From: Deltaproteobacteria bacterium | GTDB lineage: Bacteria; Desulfobacterota; DSM-4660; Desulfatiglandales; HGW-15 | Length of the DNA: 64,000 nucleotides | Assembly (NCBI GenBank): GCA_020060215.1 | Contig: JAGVAP010000033.1 | Coordinates: forward strand, 1 to 64,000 | Direction: 5' to 3' | Shown: positions 44,675-53,429 of the stretch, one piece after another | Layout: the number at the start of each line of letters is the position of its first letter | Numbering within the stretch: the stretch's first letter is position 1 | Program-made: the position numbers and the translations under genes | The notes under the pieces: generated by a model | Databases searched by the model: none | What the model saw: the letters and a program-made list of their open reading frames with translations, nothing else | What the model was told of the DNA's origin: nothing

Positions 44675-44690
44675 CGGCACGGAGATTGCT
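44675..44690 (+). promoter_or_regulatory. Sigma-54 promoter of cooS
   Basis: CGGCACGGAGATTGCT has GG and GC ten bases apart and matches TGGCACG-N4-TTGCT apart from its first base. It lies 42 bases before the cooS ATG, the same spacing as the promoter at 28023 to its gene. Confidence 0.8.
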
Positions 44691-44732
44691 GGTGCCAGCT
44701 TGCAAGGACGGCTCAAGAAGAGGAGGAGCGAG

Positions 44733-46784
44733 ATGATGACGGAAGAAGTCAAAGGGAAAGCGGCCGAGCCCAAAGAGAAGGTGAAAAGGTCGGCAAAGCC
44801 GGGCGAATTGACCGCGGACGCGGCCAGCGCGATGATGATCGAACGATCGCGGGGGATGGGAGTGGAGACCATCTTCGACCGCGCCGCTTCCATGAAGCCG
44901 TGCAACATCGGCGTTCAGGGGACCTGCTGCAAGAACTGTTCACAGGGACCCTGCAGGCTTCCGCTGACCAAGGAGGTTGAGCAGGGAGGGGAAGACACAC
45001 GCAAAGGGCTCTGCGGGGCGACCGCCAGTACCATTGCGGCAAGGAACTTCGCCCGCATGGTCGCGGGTGGCGCCGCAGCACACTCGGACCACGGAAGGGG
45101 AGTTGCGGAGACCTTTCTGGCCGCAGCTCGGAAAGAGACGCACGACTACCGGATCAAGGACACGAAGAAGCTCCTGGAGATCGCGCCGGATTTCGGTGTA
45201 GGGATCACGGTGGAGGGAGAAGGCGGCGAAGTGCTTCAGCGCGATATCGATGAGATCGCGGTGGAAGTGGGGGAAAAGGCCCTGGCCCAATGGGGGCAGC
45301 AGGACGGCGAGGTTTGCACCGCCCGGAGGGCGCCCAAGCCCCTTTACGAGAACTGGAAAAGGCTCAGCGTGGTTCCGAGGGGGATCGACCGCGAAATCGT
45401 CGAGATCATGCACCGGACCCATATCGGCGTGGATCAGGACTACGAGAACATTGTTTCGCAGTGCACGAGGGCGGCAATCGCGGACGGCTGGGGAGGCTCC
45501 ATGATCGCAACGGATCTGCAGGATGTCCTTTTCGGCTGCCCCTATCCGATCAAGAGCTCCGCCAACCTGGGCGTGCTCAAGGAAGACCATGTCAATCTCG
45601 TCATCCACGGGCATGAGCCGCTCCTGAGCGAGATGATCGTCACCGCCGCGGAAATGGAGGAGATGGTCGAGTATGCAAAACAAAAAGGGGCCAAAGGCAT
45701 TCAGCTCAGCGGCATCTGCTGCACGGCCAACGAGATCCTGATGAGGCACGGCGTTCCTCTGGCCGGCAATTTCCTGCAGCAGGAACTTGCCATCGTGACC
45801 GGGGCGGTCGATGCCATGGTGGTCGACGTGCAGTGCATCATGGAGAACATCGCGAATGTGGCCGAGTGCTTTCATACCCAGGTCATCACCACAAACCCCA
45901 AGGCCAGGATCGCCTCCGGGCATACCATTCATATCGAGTTCGACGAGCACACCGCCTTCGAGGATGCCAAGAGGATCGTAAGGACCGCGATCGACAATTT
46001 CCCTCACCGAAACAAGGAGGTCATCATCCCGAAGTCGATCTCCCCCCTCATCGCAGGGTTCAGTTATGAGGCGATCAACTATCACCTGGGCGGCACCTTC
46101 CGCGGATCCTATACCCCGCTGAACGACAACATCATCAACGGCCGGATCCGGGGCATCGGCGGCGTGGTCGGATGCAACAACGCCCGCACCATGCATGACG
46201 ACGGCCATCTGACCGTCGTGAAGGAATTGATCAAGAATGACGTCATTGTGCTTACCACGGGGTGCAACGCCATCGCCTGCGCAAAGGCCGGTCTTCTCAC
46301 CCCCGAATCGGCCGGTGTCTTTTGCGGGCCGGGCCTGGCCGAGGTGTGTGAAACCGTGGGAATCCCTCCGGTGCTCCACATGGGATCGTGCGTGGACAAC
46401 AGCCGGATCCTCATGGCGGCGACCGAGGTGGTCAAGGCAGGAGGGCTCGGGAGGACCATCGCCGATCTTCCCGCGGCCGGGTCGGCGCCTGAGTGGATGA
46501 GCGAGAAGGCGATCAGCATCGGCCACTACTTCGTCGTATCGGGTGTTTACACCGTATTCGGCGTAACGCTGCCGGTAAGCGGCTCGCCCGTGTTTGAAGA
46601 TTACCTCTACAACAAGCTCGAGGGGATTTATGGCGGCATGTGGGACCTGGAGGCGGATCCGGTGAAGCATGCGCAGAAGATGATCTCCCATATCAACGAA
46701 AAGCGCAAGGCCCTGGGGCTCGACAGGACGCGCGAGAGGGTGCTCATGGATATGGCCGCCCGGCAGAAGCTGGAGGCTGCATAA
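44733..46784 (+). CDS. cooS: Anaerobic carbon-monoxide dehydrogenase catalytic subunit
   Basis: A 683-residue Ni-Fe CO dehydrogenase that interconverts CO and CO2. Cluster motifs are clear: the B- and D-cluster region CNIGVQGTCCKNCSQGPC and a following GLCGAT, then the C-cluster region (ICCTANEIL, GCNNAR, TTGCNAIACAK, GSCVDNSRI). GGAGGAG precedes the ATG. No cooF, cooC or acetyl-CoA synthase gene is adjacent, so this is a monofunctional CooS. The natural electron partner may be the Hdr/MvhD operon across the divergent sigma-54 control region, or the ferredoxin subunit encoded downstream. Confidence 0.96.
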   Translation: MMTEEVKGKAAEPKEKVKRSAKPGELTADAASAMMIERSRGMGVETIFDRAASMKPCNIGVQGTCCKNCSQGPCRLPLTKEVEQGGEDTRKGLCGATASTIAARNFARMVAGGAAAHSDHGRGVAETFLAAARKETHDYRIKDTKKLLEIAPDFGVGITVEGEGGEVLQRDIDEIAVEVGEKALAQWGQQDGEVCTARRAPKPLYENWKRLSVVPRGIDREIVEIMHRTHIGVDQDYENIVSQCTRAAIADGWGGSMIATDLQDVLFGCPYPIKSSANLGVLKEDHVNLVIHGHEPLLSEMIVTAAEMEEMVEYAKQKGAKGIQLSGICCTANEILMRHGVPLAGNFLQQELAIVTGAVDAMVVDVQCIMENIANVAECFHTQVITTNPKARIASGHTIHIEFDEHTAFEDAKRIVRTAIDNFPHRNKEVIIPKSISPLIAGFSYEAINYHLGGTFRGSYTPLNDNIINGRIRGIGGVVGCNNARTMHDDGHLTVVKELIKNDVIVLTTGCNAIACAKAGLLTPESAGVFCGPGLAEVCETVGIPPVLHMGSCVDNSRILMAATEVVKAGGLGRTIADLPAAGSAPEWMSEKAISIGHYFVVSGVYTVFGVTLPVSGSPVFEDYLYNKLEGIYGGMWDLEADPVKHAQKMISHINEKRKALGLDRTRERVLMDMAARQKLEAA

Positions 46785-47134
46785 TCCGGGAAAACCTTTC
46801 CAGGAGACCGCCGAGAGGACCGACGAGGAAGGAAAAAGCTGCAAATTTCAACAAGACTATGGCCGAGCAGGCCCGGCAGGGAGTATACTCCGGGATTCTG
46901 AGGGGGCTGATACGCCCCGGAGCCGGGTCGAACGGGGGCTGAAGGTCGGCGCCATCGATCCACGCGGTGACCGGTCCTATGTCGATACCATGCGCGAGAA
47001 GGCGCGTGCCACCATCGGATCGGCTCCGGAGGGGATCTGCCGAAGGTGGAATCGCCGAGCGTTCACGAGAGCGAGATCCAGCGCGAAGGGGTGCCGTAAG
47101 CATTCGACAAACCAACGGGAAGGAGAGGGGACAA
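46785..47134. other. Spacer after cooS
   Basis: About 350 bases with no supported gene. A GC-rich hairpin (CTCCGGG, then GGGGC-TGATA-CGCCCC, then CCCCGGAG) lies near 46890-46922 and might end the cooS transcript. Confidence 0.55.
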
Positions 47135-47881
47135 TTGCGCCGAGAGATTCAATCCCAGGAGGATCTGAACCACGAGGAAACCGCTCGCCTGGTGATCGAT
47201 TACATTCACCGAATGGTGATGCATCACGCCATGTGGTACGCGGAGATTCGGCATCAGCTGGGCAGGGACAGGGCGGAAGAGATACTCACGAAGGCCTACG
47301 AGCGGGGGTACGGGATCCAGATGAAGCGACTCGCCGACACACTGGGATTCAAGATGAAGGGAGACATTCCCCAGCCTCTGCTCGACCTGTCCAAGGATGC
47401 GTTGAACACCCTCAAGGAGAATATCGCCCTCAACTGGATCGCCAACGACGGCGTGTGGTTTCAGGCTGTGGAATTCGGCAGGAACATGATCGATGCCAAG
47501 CGGTGCAACGATTCCTGCTGGGCCCACTTCTCCCCCTTTGAGGCGTGGAGCATCCGGCGGTTCCTCGATCTGCCGCCCAGCCCCGGCCTGGAGGGGCTCA
47601 AGAAGGCCCTGGGCTTTCGCCTTTATGCCACGGTCAACGTCCAGTCCGCTGTGGAGGAGTCTCCCAAAAGTTTCGTCTTCCAGATGAACGACTGCCGCGT
47701 GCAATCGGCCAGAAAGCGAAAGGGCCTGGAAGACTATCCCTGCAAATCCGTCGGGATGGTCGAGTATCCCTATTTTGCGGAATCCATCGATCCGAGGATC
47801 AAGACCGAGTGCATCGGCTGTCCCCCCGACGCGCACCCGAACGAGTGGTACTGCGCCTGGAGGTTCAGTATCGATGAATGA
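47135..47881 (+). CDS. DUF6125 family protein
   Basis: A 248-residue protein sharing a C-terminal domain with the gene at 9412: CRVQSARKRKGL, YPCK, DPRIKTECIGCPPDAHP and WRF. The N-terminal half is helical and contains HEETARLVIDYIHRMVMHHAMWY, probably absent or shorter in the other copy. Cysteines and histidines in the shared part suggest a metal site. A TTG start at 47135 is chosen because AAGGAGAGGGG precedes it and no ATG lies nearby in frame. It stands between cooS and the molybdoenzyme, so a redox link is possible but not shown. Confidence 0.8.
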   Translation: MRREIQSQEDLNHEETARLVIDYIHRMVMHHAMWYAEIRHQLGRDRAEEILTKAYERGYGIQMKRLADTLGFKMKGDIPQPLLDLSKDALNTLKENIALNWIANDGVWFQAVEFGRNMIDAKRCNDSCWAHFSPFEAWSIRRFLDLPPSPGLEGLKKALGFRLYATVNVQSAVEESPKSFVFQMNDCRVQSARKRKGLEDYPCKSVGMVEYPYFAESIDPRIKTECIGCPPDAHPNEWYCAWRFSIDE

Positions 47882-48343
47882 GGATGATGCATGTCCGAGT
47901 TGAGGACAGCAAGACGAAGGTAGTTCTCTCCCTTGTAAGGTGCCTTCATCCGGTTTCATGCAAGCAAGGATGAAGACGATACCCGGCACGGAGATGAGAA
48001 GGGTTTCACATCCTCAAACGCGCTGCTTTGATGTCATGGGACACGAAGTGTCCAAGAACCCCCTGATCCAATCGCTTTTCCTGGGCCACTCCGGATCCGG
48101 AAGCGCCATTGTCTCCCCTCATGACCACCCGTATGTCAACCTCCCGTTTACAGACCCTGCCCACTTGACCTTGTATCTTCCTTGATCGAAGAACGAAAAC
48201 AACTTGATACGCGACCTTGTGCCCGTGAAGGACCTGGCACGAAGTTTGATCTTCACGTAAGCGTGTGCACACGCCAACGAGGAGGCTTTGCATGCGGCAT
48301 TCATCCCATGATCATGGCCTCCAAAACGCGGGAGGTGAGTCCT
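47882..48343. other. Intergenic region before the molybdoenzyme
   Basis: About 460 bases. It has a sigma-54-like site at 48235-48250. The short frames in it show no ribosome site or family pattern, and no other structure stands out. Confidence 0.5.
48235..48250 (+). promoter_or_regulatory. Weak sigma-54-like promoter
   Basis: TGGCACGAAGTTTGAT fits TGGCACG-N4-TTG but ends GA where the -12 GC is expected. It is about 100 bases before the molybdoenzyme ATG. The missing C makes it uncertain. Confidence 0.3.
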
Positions 48344-50923
48344 ATGAGCGGGAAAACGGAAATGACCAGAAGGCGTTTCCTCCAGGTCGCGGGCGTCTCC
48401 GGCATCGCCTTGGCGGGGACAGGTTTTCCTTTCAGAAACCTGCGCTCCGCCTCGGCATTCGGCCAACACGCGCAGGAACAGTTGCCCTTTCGGGTCACGA
48501 GGAAGGTCCCACAGGTCTGCGCCAGGGCGTGCGAGGCGGACTGCGCCTATTATGTGGTGGTGGGCCAGGATCCAGCCACGGGACTGGAAAGGGCGATCAC
48601 CCTTGAAGGCAGGCCCGAGGACCCTGTATCCAAGGGAAAATTCTGCATCAAAGGAATGGGTTTCGTGGATTCCATGTACGATCCCGACCGTCTCATGGTG
48701 GCGCTGAAGAGGACGAAACCCAGGAAAGGGACGGATCACGATCCGGGGTGGGTCGCAGTGAAGACGGATGACGCGGTAAACGAGATCATCACAGCACTCA
48801 GGAAGTTCAAGCCGGAGGAGATTCTGATGTGCTCCCCCGGGGACCCCTATACCAACAAGCTCGCCCGATCCCTCGGTGTCATCCGAAGCGACCAGAGGAC
48901 GGAGTGTTTCGGGACCCACTACTATATCAACTGCCTGACCCTTACCAATCCCCCGAACAAGTACTACTCCAGCACCTATACCCCCTCCCATCATGTGGCG
49001 GGATACGATTTTGACAAGGCGAAATACCAGGTGTGGTTCGGTTTCGACTCCCTGTCCAAGGGAGGTAAGGGCGGAATGCTCGCCCATTGGGCGGAAGGCA
49101 AAAAGAACGGTTGCAAGATCGTCATGTTCAACCCTTTGCGGACGCCCATGGCCGACGCGTATGCCTCGGAGCACTATTCCATCAAGCCCGGGACGGACCT
49201 CGCGCTCGCCCTGGCCATGATCCATGTGATCGTGTCCGAGAAGAAGTACAACGCCGGATTTCTGAAGAAGTACAGCGATGCGCCGGCCCTGGTAGACATG
49301 AACACCCGAACGGCCGTCAAGAACAAGGAAGGTTCCATGATGGCCTGGTGCAGCGCCCACAAGGCTGCAGAGCCTATGGACACGTGCCACGAACCGGTGG
49401 TGGGAGGAGGCCCTTACAAGATCATCGTCGACGGGACCCAGGTCCAAGCAAAACCGGTTCTTCAACTTCTCGAAGAAGGTGTGAAGAGCAATACGGCGGC
49501 GTGGGCGGCCGGCATCACAGACGTGGACGAGGCCGTGATCAGCAGGGTCTCGCGCGAGTTTGCCGCAGCGGCCCCTTTTGCCTTTGTTCCGACCTACAAG
49601 CGCGACCCGGCCGGGCCCAATTACGCGAACAGCTGGCGGCTTCGCCATGCCATCAGCGTTCTCAACACACTGAGCGGCGCCATCGATCACGAGGGGGGCG
49701 TGATCCTTCTTCACGGCGTAAAGATCCCCTGGTTGGAGGACCTTGCAAAACCCGCGAAACCTTACCCTGAGCTTCCCAAGGAGCCGGTGGACTTCCGTAA
49801 CCAGTTTCCCGTCACCGACGATATCTACCGGAACAAGGACTTCTCGGCGCCGGGTCACTACGGCATGGTGGGTTACGGAATGTACAAGACCAGCACCACC
49901 AAGGCGGTCTTCTTCAGAAATCCGTACCGGGGGCTTTATGCCATGATCCAGCCCCAGATGGTGGAGGCCGCCCTGGAAAAAATGGAACTGGTGGTGGACT
50001 GGAACCTCTACCTGGACGACCTGGGGTACTGGTGTGATTACGTGTTGCCGGCCCCCCATCAGTTCGAAGAAGGCAAGTTCGATATCCGTCTCTATTTCCC
50101 CAAGTGGCCCTGTTACGTGGGCGGTGCGCCGGTCCAGAAGAGTCCCGGCGACCAGATCGGGTGGGGCAGCCTGGCGGTGAAAATCGGCATGGCCCTGGCG
50201 CCGGAGTATTGGACCACGGATGGGAGCGCCGACCCCGCGAAGCGGGTTCCCCTCAACATGAGCGACGTGGCCGTCAAGGAGGCCGGGATTGCGGCAAATA
50301 CCGCAGAATTCATTCAGAAGGGAGCTTTCTGGATCGACAAGAAGAACTACGACAACTACCAGACCATTCAGGACATCGGCTATGGGAGGCCGAAAGGCAG
50401 GGTCAGAATGTTCGTCGATGAGTTCACGAAAGTTCACTTCGATCCACTCCCTGCATGGGCCCCACGGTGGCACGAACCCAAAGGCGAGTACAAGTTCTCC
50501 CTCCTTCTGACGAGGGCGCCCTGGATCATGCATGCCGATCCCAACTTCATCAACAACCCGGTGCTCCGGAAGTTTACGGAGAAAAACTTCATGGACTGCG
50601 TGTGGATTCATCCGGACGCAGCCGCAGATATCGGCATCAAGGAAGGGGATATGGTCGTTCTCGAAAACAACCCCGAGTACATGAAGGATCTGCCGAGGCC
50701 GGTGAAGGCCAAGGCCCATCTTACCAGCCGGGTGACCCGAACGGACTGCGTCCTGGCCTTTCACGGCATCGGTCACAGGGCCAAAAATCTCAAGGTTGCG
50801 GGAAACTGGGGTTACCGCGACGGCGACCTCGTGCCGCAGAAGGATCCCCAACTCGTGAAGAAGCACGATCCTACGGGTATGGGGTGGGTGGAGGACGTCC
50901 ACGTCCGCATCCGAAAAGCCTAA
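48344..50923 (+). CDS. TAT-exported molybdopterin oxidoreductase catalytic subunit
   Basis: An 859-residue DMSO-reductase-family enzyme with bis-MGD cofactor. A twin-arginine signal opens it (TRRRFLQVAGVSGIALAG), so it should act outside the cytoplasmic membrane. An N-terminal [4Fe-4S] set CARACEADC with a later FCIKG follows; then the Mo-ligand region (probably around RTECFGTHYY) and a C-terminal bis-MGD domain (FHGIGHRAKNLKVAGNWG). The start has GGGAGGTGAG upstream. It groups by layout with PsrA/PhsA/TtrA-type subunits, but substrate (sulfur, tetrathionate, arsenate or other) cannot be fixed. A ferredoxin subunit and a TorD-like chaperone follow. No membrane anchor gene is seen. Confidence 0.92.
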   Translation: MSGKTEMTRRRFLQVAGVSGIALAGTGFPFRNLRSASAFGQHAQEQLPFRVTRKVPQVCARACEADCAYYVVVGQDPATGLERAITLEGRPEDPVSKGKFCIKGMGFVDSMYDPDRLMVALKRTKPRKGTDHDPGWVAVKTDDAVNEIITALRKFKPEEILMCSPGDPYTNKLARSLGVIRSDQRTECFGTHYYINCLTLTNPPNKYYSSTYTPSHHVAGYDFDKAKYQVWFGFDSLSKGGKGGMLAHWAEGKKNGCKIVMFNPLRTPMADAYASEHYSIKPGTDLALALAMIHVIVSEKKYNAGFLKKYSDAPALVDMNTRTAVKNKEGSMMAWCSAHKAAEPMDTCHEPVVGGGPYKIIVDGTQVQAKPVLQLLEEGVKSNTAAWAAGITDVDEAVISRVSREFAAAAPFAFVPTYKRDPAGPNYANSWRLRHAISVLNTLSGAIDHEGGVILLHGVKIPWLEDLAKPAKPYPELPKEPVDFRNQFPVTDDIYRNKDFSAPGHYGMVGYGMYKTSTTKAVFFRNPYRGLYAMIQPQMVEAALEKMELVVDWNLYLDDLGYWCDYVLPAPHQFEEGKFDIRLYFPKWPCYVGGAPVQKSPGDQIGWGSLAVKIGMALAPEYWTTDGSADPAKRVPLNMSDVAVKEAGIAANTAEFIQKGAFWIDKKNYDNYQTIQDIGYGRPKGRVRMFVDEFTKVHFDPLPAWAPRWHEPKGEYKFSLLLTRAPWIMHADPNFINNPVLRKFTEKNFMDCVWIHPDAAADIGIKEGDMVVLENNPEYMKDLPRPVKAKAHLTSRVTRTDCVLAFHGIGHRAKNLKVAGNWGYRDGDLVPQKDPQLVKKHDPTGMGWVEDVHVRIRKA

Positions 50924-50938
50924 GGGAGGTGACAGACC

Positions 50939-51628
50939 ATGAATGAATACGCCATTCTGCTAGACAGCACGTACTGCACCGGCTGCAACAGCTGCGCCTA
51001 CAGGTGTATACAGGAGTTCAGGGAGCACGACCAGGCCGCAAAGGGGCTTTTCCGGACCTTCGTGACCACCAACGACGGAGGTCTCCACCACAAGCGGTGC
51101 ATGCATTGCCTGGATCCGGAATGCGTGAAGAACTGCCCGGTGGAGGCATTGACCAAGTCCGATTACGGAGCGGTCCTCTACAATGCCAAGACCTGCATCG
51201 GCTGCAAGACGTGCGCCGAGGTATGTCCCTTTGATATCCCCCAGTTCGAGGAGACATCCGAGAAGATCGTCAGGTGCAACCTGTGCGCCCACCGGATCGG
51301 AAACGGCAAGCAGCCGGCCTGCGTAGAGGTCTGTCCCACCGGTGCCTTGCAGTTCGGGGAATATCTTTCCATCGTGGAAAGGGCGAAGTCTCTCTCCAGG
51401 AAGCACCGGTTGCACCTCTACGGACTGGAGGAGGCCGGCGGCACCCATCTCATCGTTGTCACCAAAGACGCCCCGGCACTCGCCGGCTATCCCACTGTAT
51501 CCAACGCGAGCGGGAGTGCTTCGGGTAAGGCGCTTCCGGCGCTGGCTGCATTAGCGGTCGGTGGCATCCAGAAATGGAGCGAACGAAAATCTCTCGTTCA
51601 GGCTGAAGGCCGGGCAAACGATCATTGA
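50939..51628 (+). CDS. Four-cluster ferredoxin subunit of the molybdoenzyme
   Basis: A 229-residue electron-transfer subunit like PsrB/DmsB. Cysteine groups CTGCNSCAYRC, CMHCLDPECVKNCP, CIGCKTCAEVCP and CNLCAHRIGNGKQPACVEVCP give four [4Fe-4S] clusters. After the last cluster about 80 residues follow, with a short hydrophobic part (ALPALAALAVGG) that might anchor it weakly. GGGAGGTGACAG precedes the ATG, 15 bases after the catalytic subunit. It lacks its own signal and would be carried through the TAT system with the catalytic subunit. Confidence 0.94.
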   Translation: MNEYAILLDSTYCTGCNSCAYRCIQEFREHDQAAKGLFRTFVTTNDGGLHHKRCMHCLDPECVKNCPVEALTKSDYGAVLYNAKTCIGCKTCAEVCPFDIPQFEETSEKIVRCNLCAHRIGNGKQPACVEVCPTGALQFGEYLSIVERAKSLSRKHRLHLYGLEEAGGTHLIVVTKDAPALAGYPTVSNASGSASGKALPALAALAVGGIQKWSERKSLVQAEGRANDH

Positions 51629-51633
51629 GCCGC

Positions 51634-51675
51634 CTTACGGCCGGAGGAGGGCAGGCTGCATCCTCCGGCCGTAAG
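51634..51675. promoter_or_regulatory. 15-bp perfect intercistronic hairpin
   Basis: CTTACGGCCGGAGGA (51634-51648) and TCCTCCGGCCGTAAG (51661-51675) are perfectly complementary with a 12-base loop. It begins five bases after the ferredoxin stop and is followed by no T-run. It could protect the upstream mRNA or slow transcription into the chaperone gene. Confidence 0.7.
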
Positions 51676-51696
51676 CCAACCACATGGTGAACGCCA

Positions 51697-52344
51697 ATGA
51701 AAACGATAGAGGACAGACTGAGAATCGTGGAAGGGAAGAGCGCTCTTTTCTCCCTGCTGTCACAGGCCCTGAATTATCCCGACGGGGATCTGGAGGAAAA
51801 GGTTTCAAGCGGCGGTTTCGGCCAGGGCCTTGCCGATGCCCTACGGCCTTTTTGCACGAACGGGCTCCTCCAGGAGTTGGAGAGCCTGAGGGATCTCGGC
51901 CCCGGCGGACCGCCCGAGGACAGGGAAGAAAGGCTTAATCGATGGGAAAGGGACTACACCTGGATGTGCTTTGCCTCCAAGCCGCGCCTCGTCCACCTCT
52001 TTGAATCCGTGTACCGGGAAGGAAAACTTCTCCAGGAATCGACCTTCGAGATCGCCAGGCTCTACTACGAGGCCGGCCTGAGAATCGAGGAAGGCTTCCA
52101 ACTCCCGCCCGACCACATCGCCGTGGAACTCGAGTGCATGGCCTATCTCCTGTACCAGGAGGCAGAGGCCCTGAGACACGGGGACAGGGACAAAGGCCGC
52201 TGTGCCCGGCGACTCCAGGAGGGCTTGCTCGAAAAGCATCTCCGACCATTCGGTCTCTCATTTTCCGAAAGGATGGAGAAACACGCAAAGAGCGATTTCT
52301 ATCGGATGATGGCCAGGGTCCTGAGGGAGACGCTCAAAGAGTAG
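51697..52344 (+). CDS. TorD/DmsD-like molybdoenzyme chaperone
   Basis: A 215-residue all-helical chaperone of the TorD/DmsD/NarJ group. Family-type features are ALFSLLSQALNYPDGDL at the start, ERDYTWMCFASKPRLVHLFESVYREG in the centre, and LPPDHIAVELECMAYLLYQEAEAL (the LPPDHI-ELEFM pattern). It helps fold and proofread TAT export of the molybdoenzyme. It follows the large hairpin by 21 bases. It ends eight bases from the convergent metallo-hydrolase. Confidence 0.9.
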   Translation: MKTIEDRLRIVEGKSALFSLLSQALNYPDGDLEEKVSSGGFGQGLADALRPFCTNGLLQELESLRDLGPGGPPEDREERLNRWERDYTWMCFASKPRLVHLFESVYREGKLLQESTFEIARLYYEAGLRIEEGFQLPPDHIAVELECMAYLLYQEAEALRHGDRDKGRCARRLQEGLLEKHLRPFGLSFSERMEKHAKSDFYRMMARVLRETLKE

Positions 52345-52352
52345 CAGGTACC

Positions 52353-53309
52353 TCACTCGTTCGAGAGCGTGAGGCTGCAGCCCACGCTGTTGAGCACGCA
52401 GGCGGAGCGAAACGTCTCGTGAAAACGATGGACGGCATTCCAACCCGTGCAGTGCATCGGCACCAGGACCTTGGGCCCCAGCGCCTTGAGTGCCTCGATC
52501 GTCTCCCCGATGATCGGCTCGAAGAGAGGGCCTCCAAGATGGAATCCTCCCACGACCGAGTGGACGGTCTGGGCGCCGGTGAGCTTCTTGCCGTAAAGCA
52601 CGGTGTTGACGATCCCTGCATGACTGCACCCGCCGACGACCACCAGGCCGCCGCCTTTCAAACAGGCGAATAAGGCCTGATCGTCCAGCATCGGGTCCTT
52701 CTCCAGGTTCCCGCCTCTTTCCACCAGCGCGTGGGGCATCCCCTTTTCAAAGGATGTGGTTCGCTCCACCTCGCCGCTCACCAGGATCATATCGTCGCAG
52801 ATCAGGGTGGGCCCCGCGGTCTCCCTGATCAGGCCCCCCCGTTTTTCGATCTCCCCGCGTCTGAGAATGGCGGGAAAGCGATCTCTGGTCCCGTCCTTGC
52901 GGGTCACGTAACGGGGCGAGGTGAAGGCATGCGGATGGACCAGCACGGGCATGGGCTTGACCATCTTCTCCAGCAGCACGTAAAGGGACCCGAGGTGATC
53001 CATGTGGCCGTGGCTGAGCGCGACGGCCTCGATCCCATTCAGGTCCACGCCCAGGTGCTCGATATTGTGGGGGACCCCGATGGCGCTGTAACCCGTATCG
53101 AAAAGGACCGCATGCCTTTGGTCCCCTTCGCAGGCGGTTACCAGGAGAGAAAGGCCGTGTTCTGCGACGAGGGTGTCACGGAAAACCTCTCCGCCTCCGG
53201 AATGATCCGCTCGTCGGACGACCTTCGAGTTGCGGAGGAGGACATCCGCGTAATTGTCCATGAGCGTCAGCACCTCGATGCGGTCCACCGGTTTCAAGAC
53301 CCCGTTCAT
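52353..53309 (-). CDS. MBL-fold metallo-hydrolase
   Basis: A 318-residue metallo-beta-lactamase-fold protein with the LSHGHMDHLG metal-binding motif near residue 100, a FDTGYSAIG active-site region and GGCSHAGIVNTV and FHLGG later on. The closest general type is the pterin-metabolism/DHPR-synthase-like group, but no substrate is given by sequence. AAAGGAGGAGG stands just before ATG 53309; five codons upstream is another start. It faces the TorD-like gene and shares a strand with the GlcD-like gene next to it. Confidence 0.85.
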   Translation of the reverse strand: MNGVLKPVDRIEVLTLMDNYADVLLRNSKVVRRADHSGGGEVFRDTLVAEHGLSLLVTACEGDQRHAVLFDTGYSAIGVPHNIEHLGVDLNGIEAVALSHGHMDHLGSLYVLLEKMVKPMPVLVHPHAFTSPRYVTRKDGTRDRFPAILRRGEIEKRGGLIRETAGPTLICDDMILVSGEVERTTSFEKGMPHALVERGGNLEKDPMLDDQALFACLKGGGLVVVGGCSHAGIVNTVLYGKKLTGAQTVHSVVGGFHLGGPLFEPIIGETIEALKALGPKVLVPMHCTGWNAVHRFHETFRSACVLNSVGCSLTLSNE

Positions 53310-53429
53310 ACCTCCTCCTTTCATTGAACTTCATCCAAACCGGACAGGATAACAGGATCATCAGGATTTCGGGATGAAGAACTGAAGCTCATCCCCGTAG
53401 GATTATCCTGATGCCCGTGCGAGGGGACC

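Larger units (their letters stand above)
44077..44732. other. Divergent control region between Hdr operon and cooS
   Basis: A 656-base spacer. It carries two sigma-54 promoters facing out (44199-44214 minus, 44675-44690 plus), two GTAGC palindromes and a GC-rich composite hairpin. No ORF in it is convincing. Confidence 0.8.

Noticed and set aside
47940..48185. An 81-codon frame before the molybdoenzyme
   Set aside because: No ribosome site, no recognisable motif, and it covers the probable promoter region.
48119..50902. 927-codon minus-strand frame opposite the molybdoenzyme
   Set aside because: Shadow frame in high-GC sequence; the plus strand carries all expected motifs and ribosome site.
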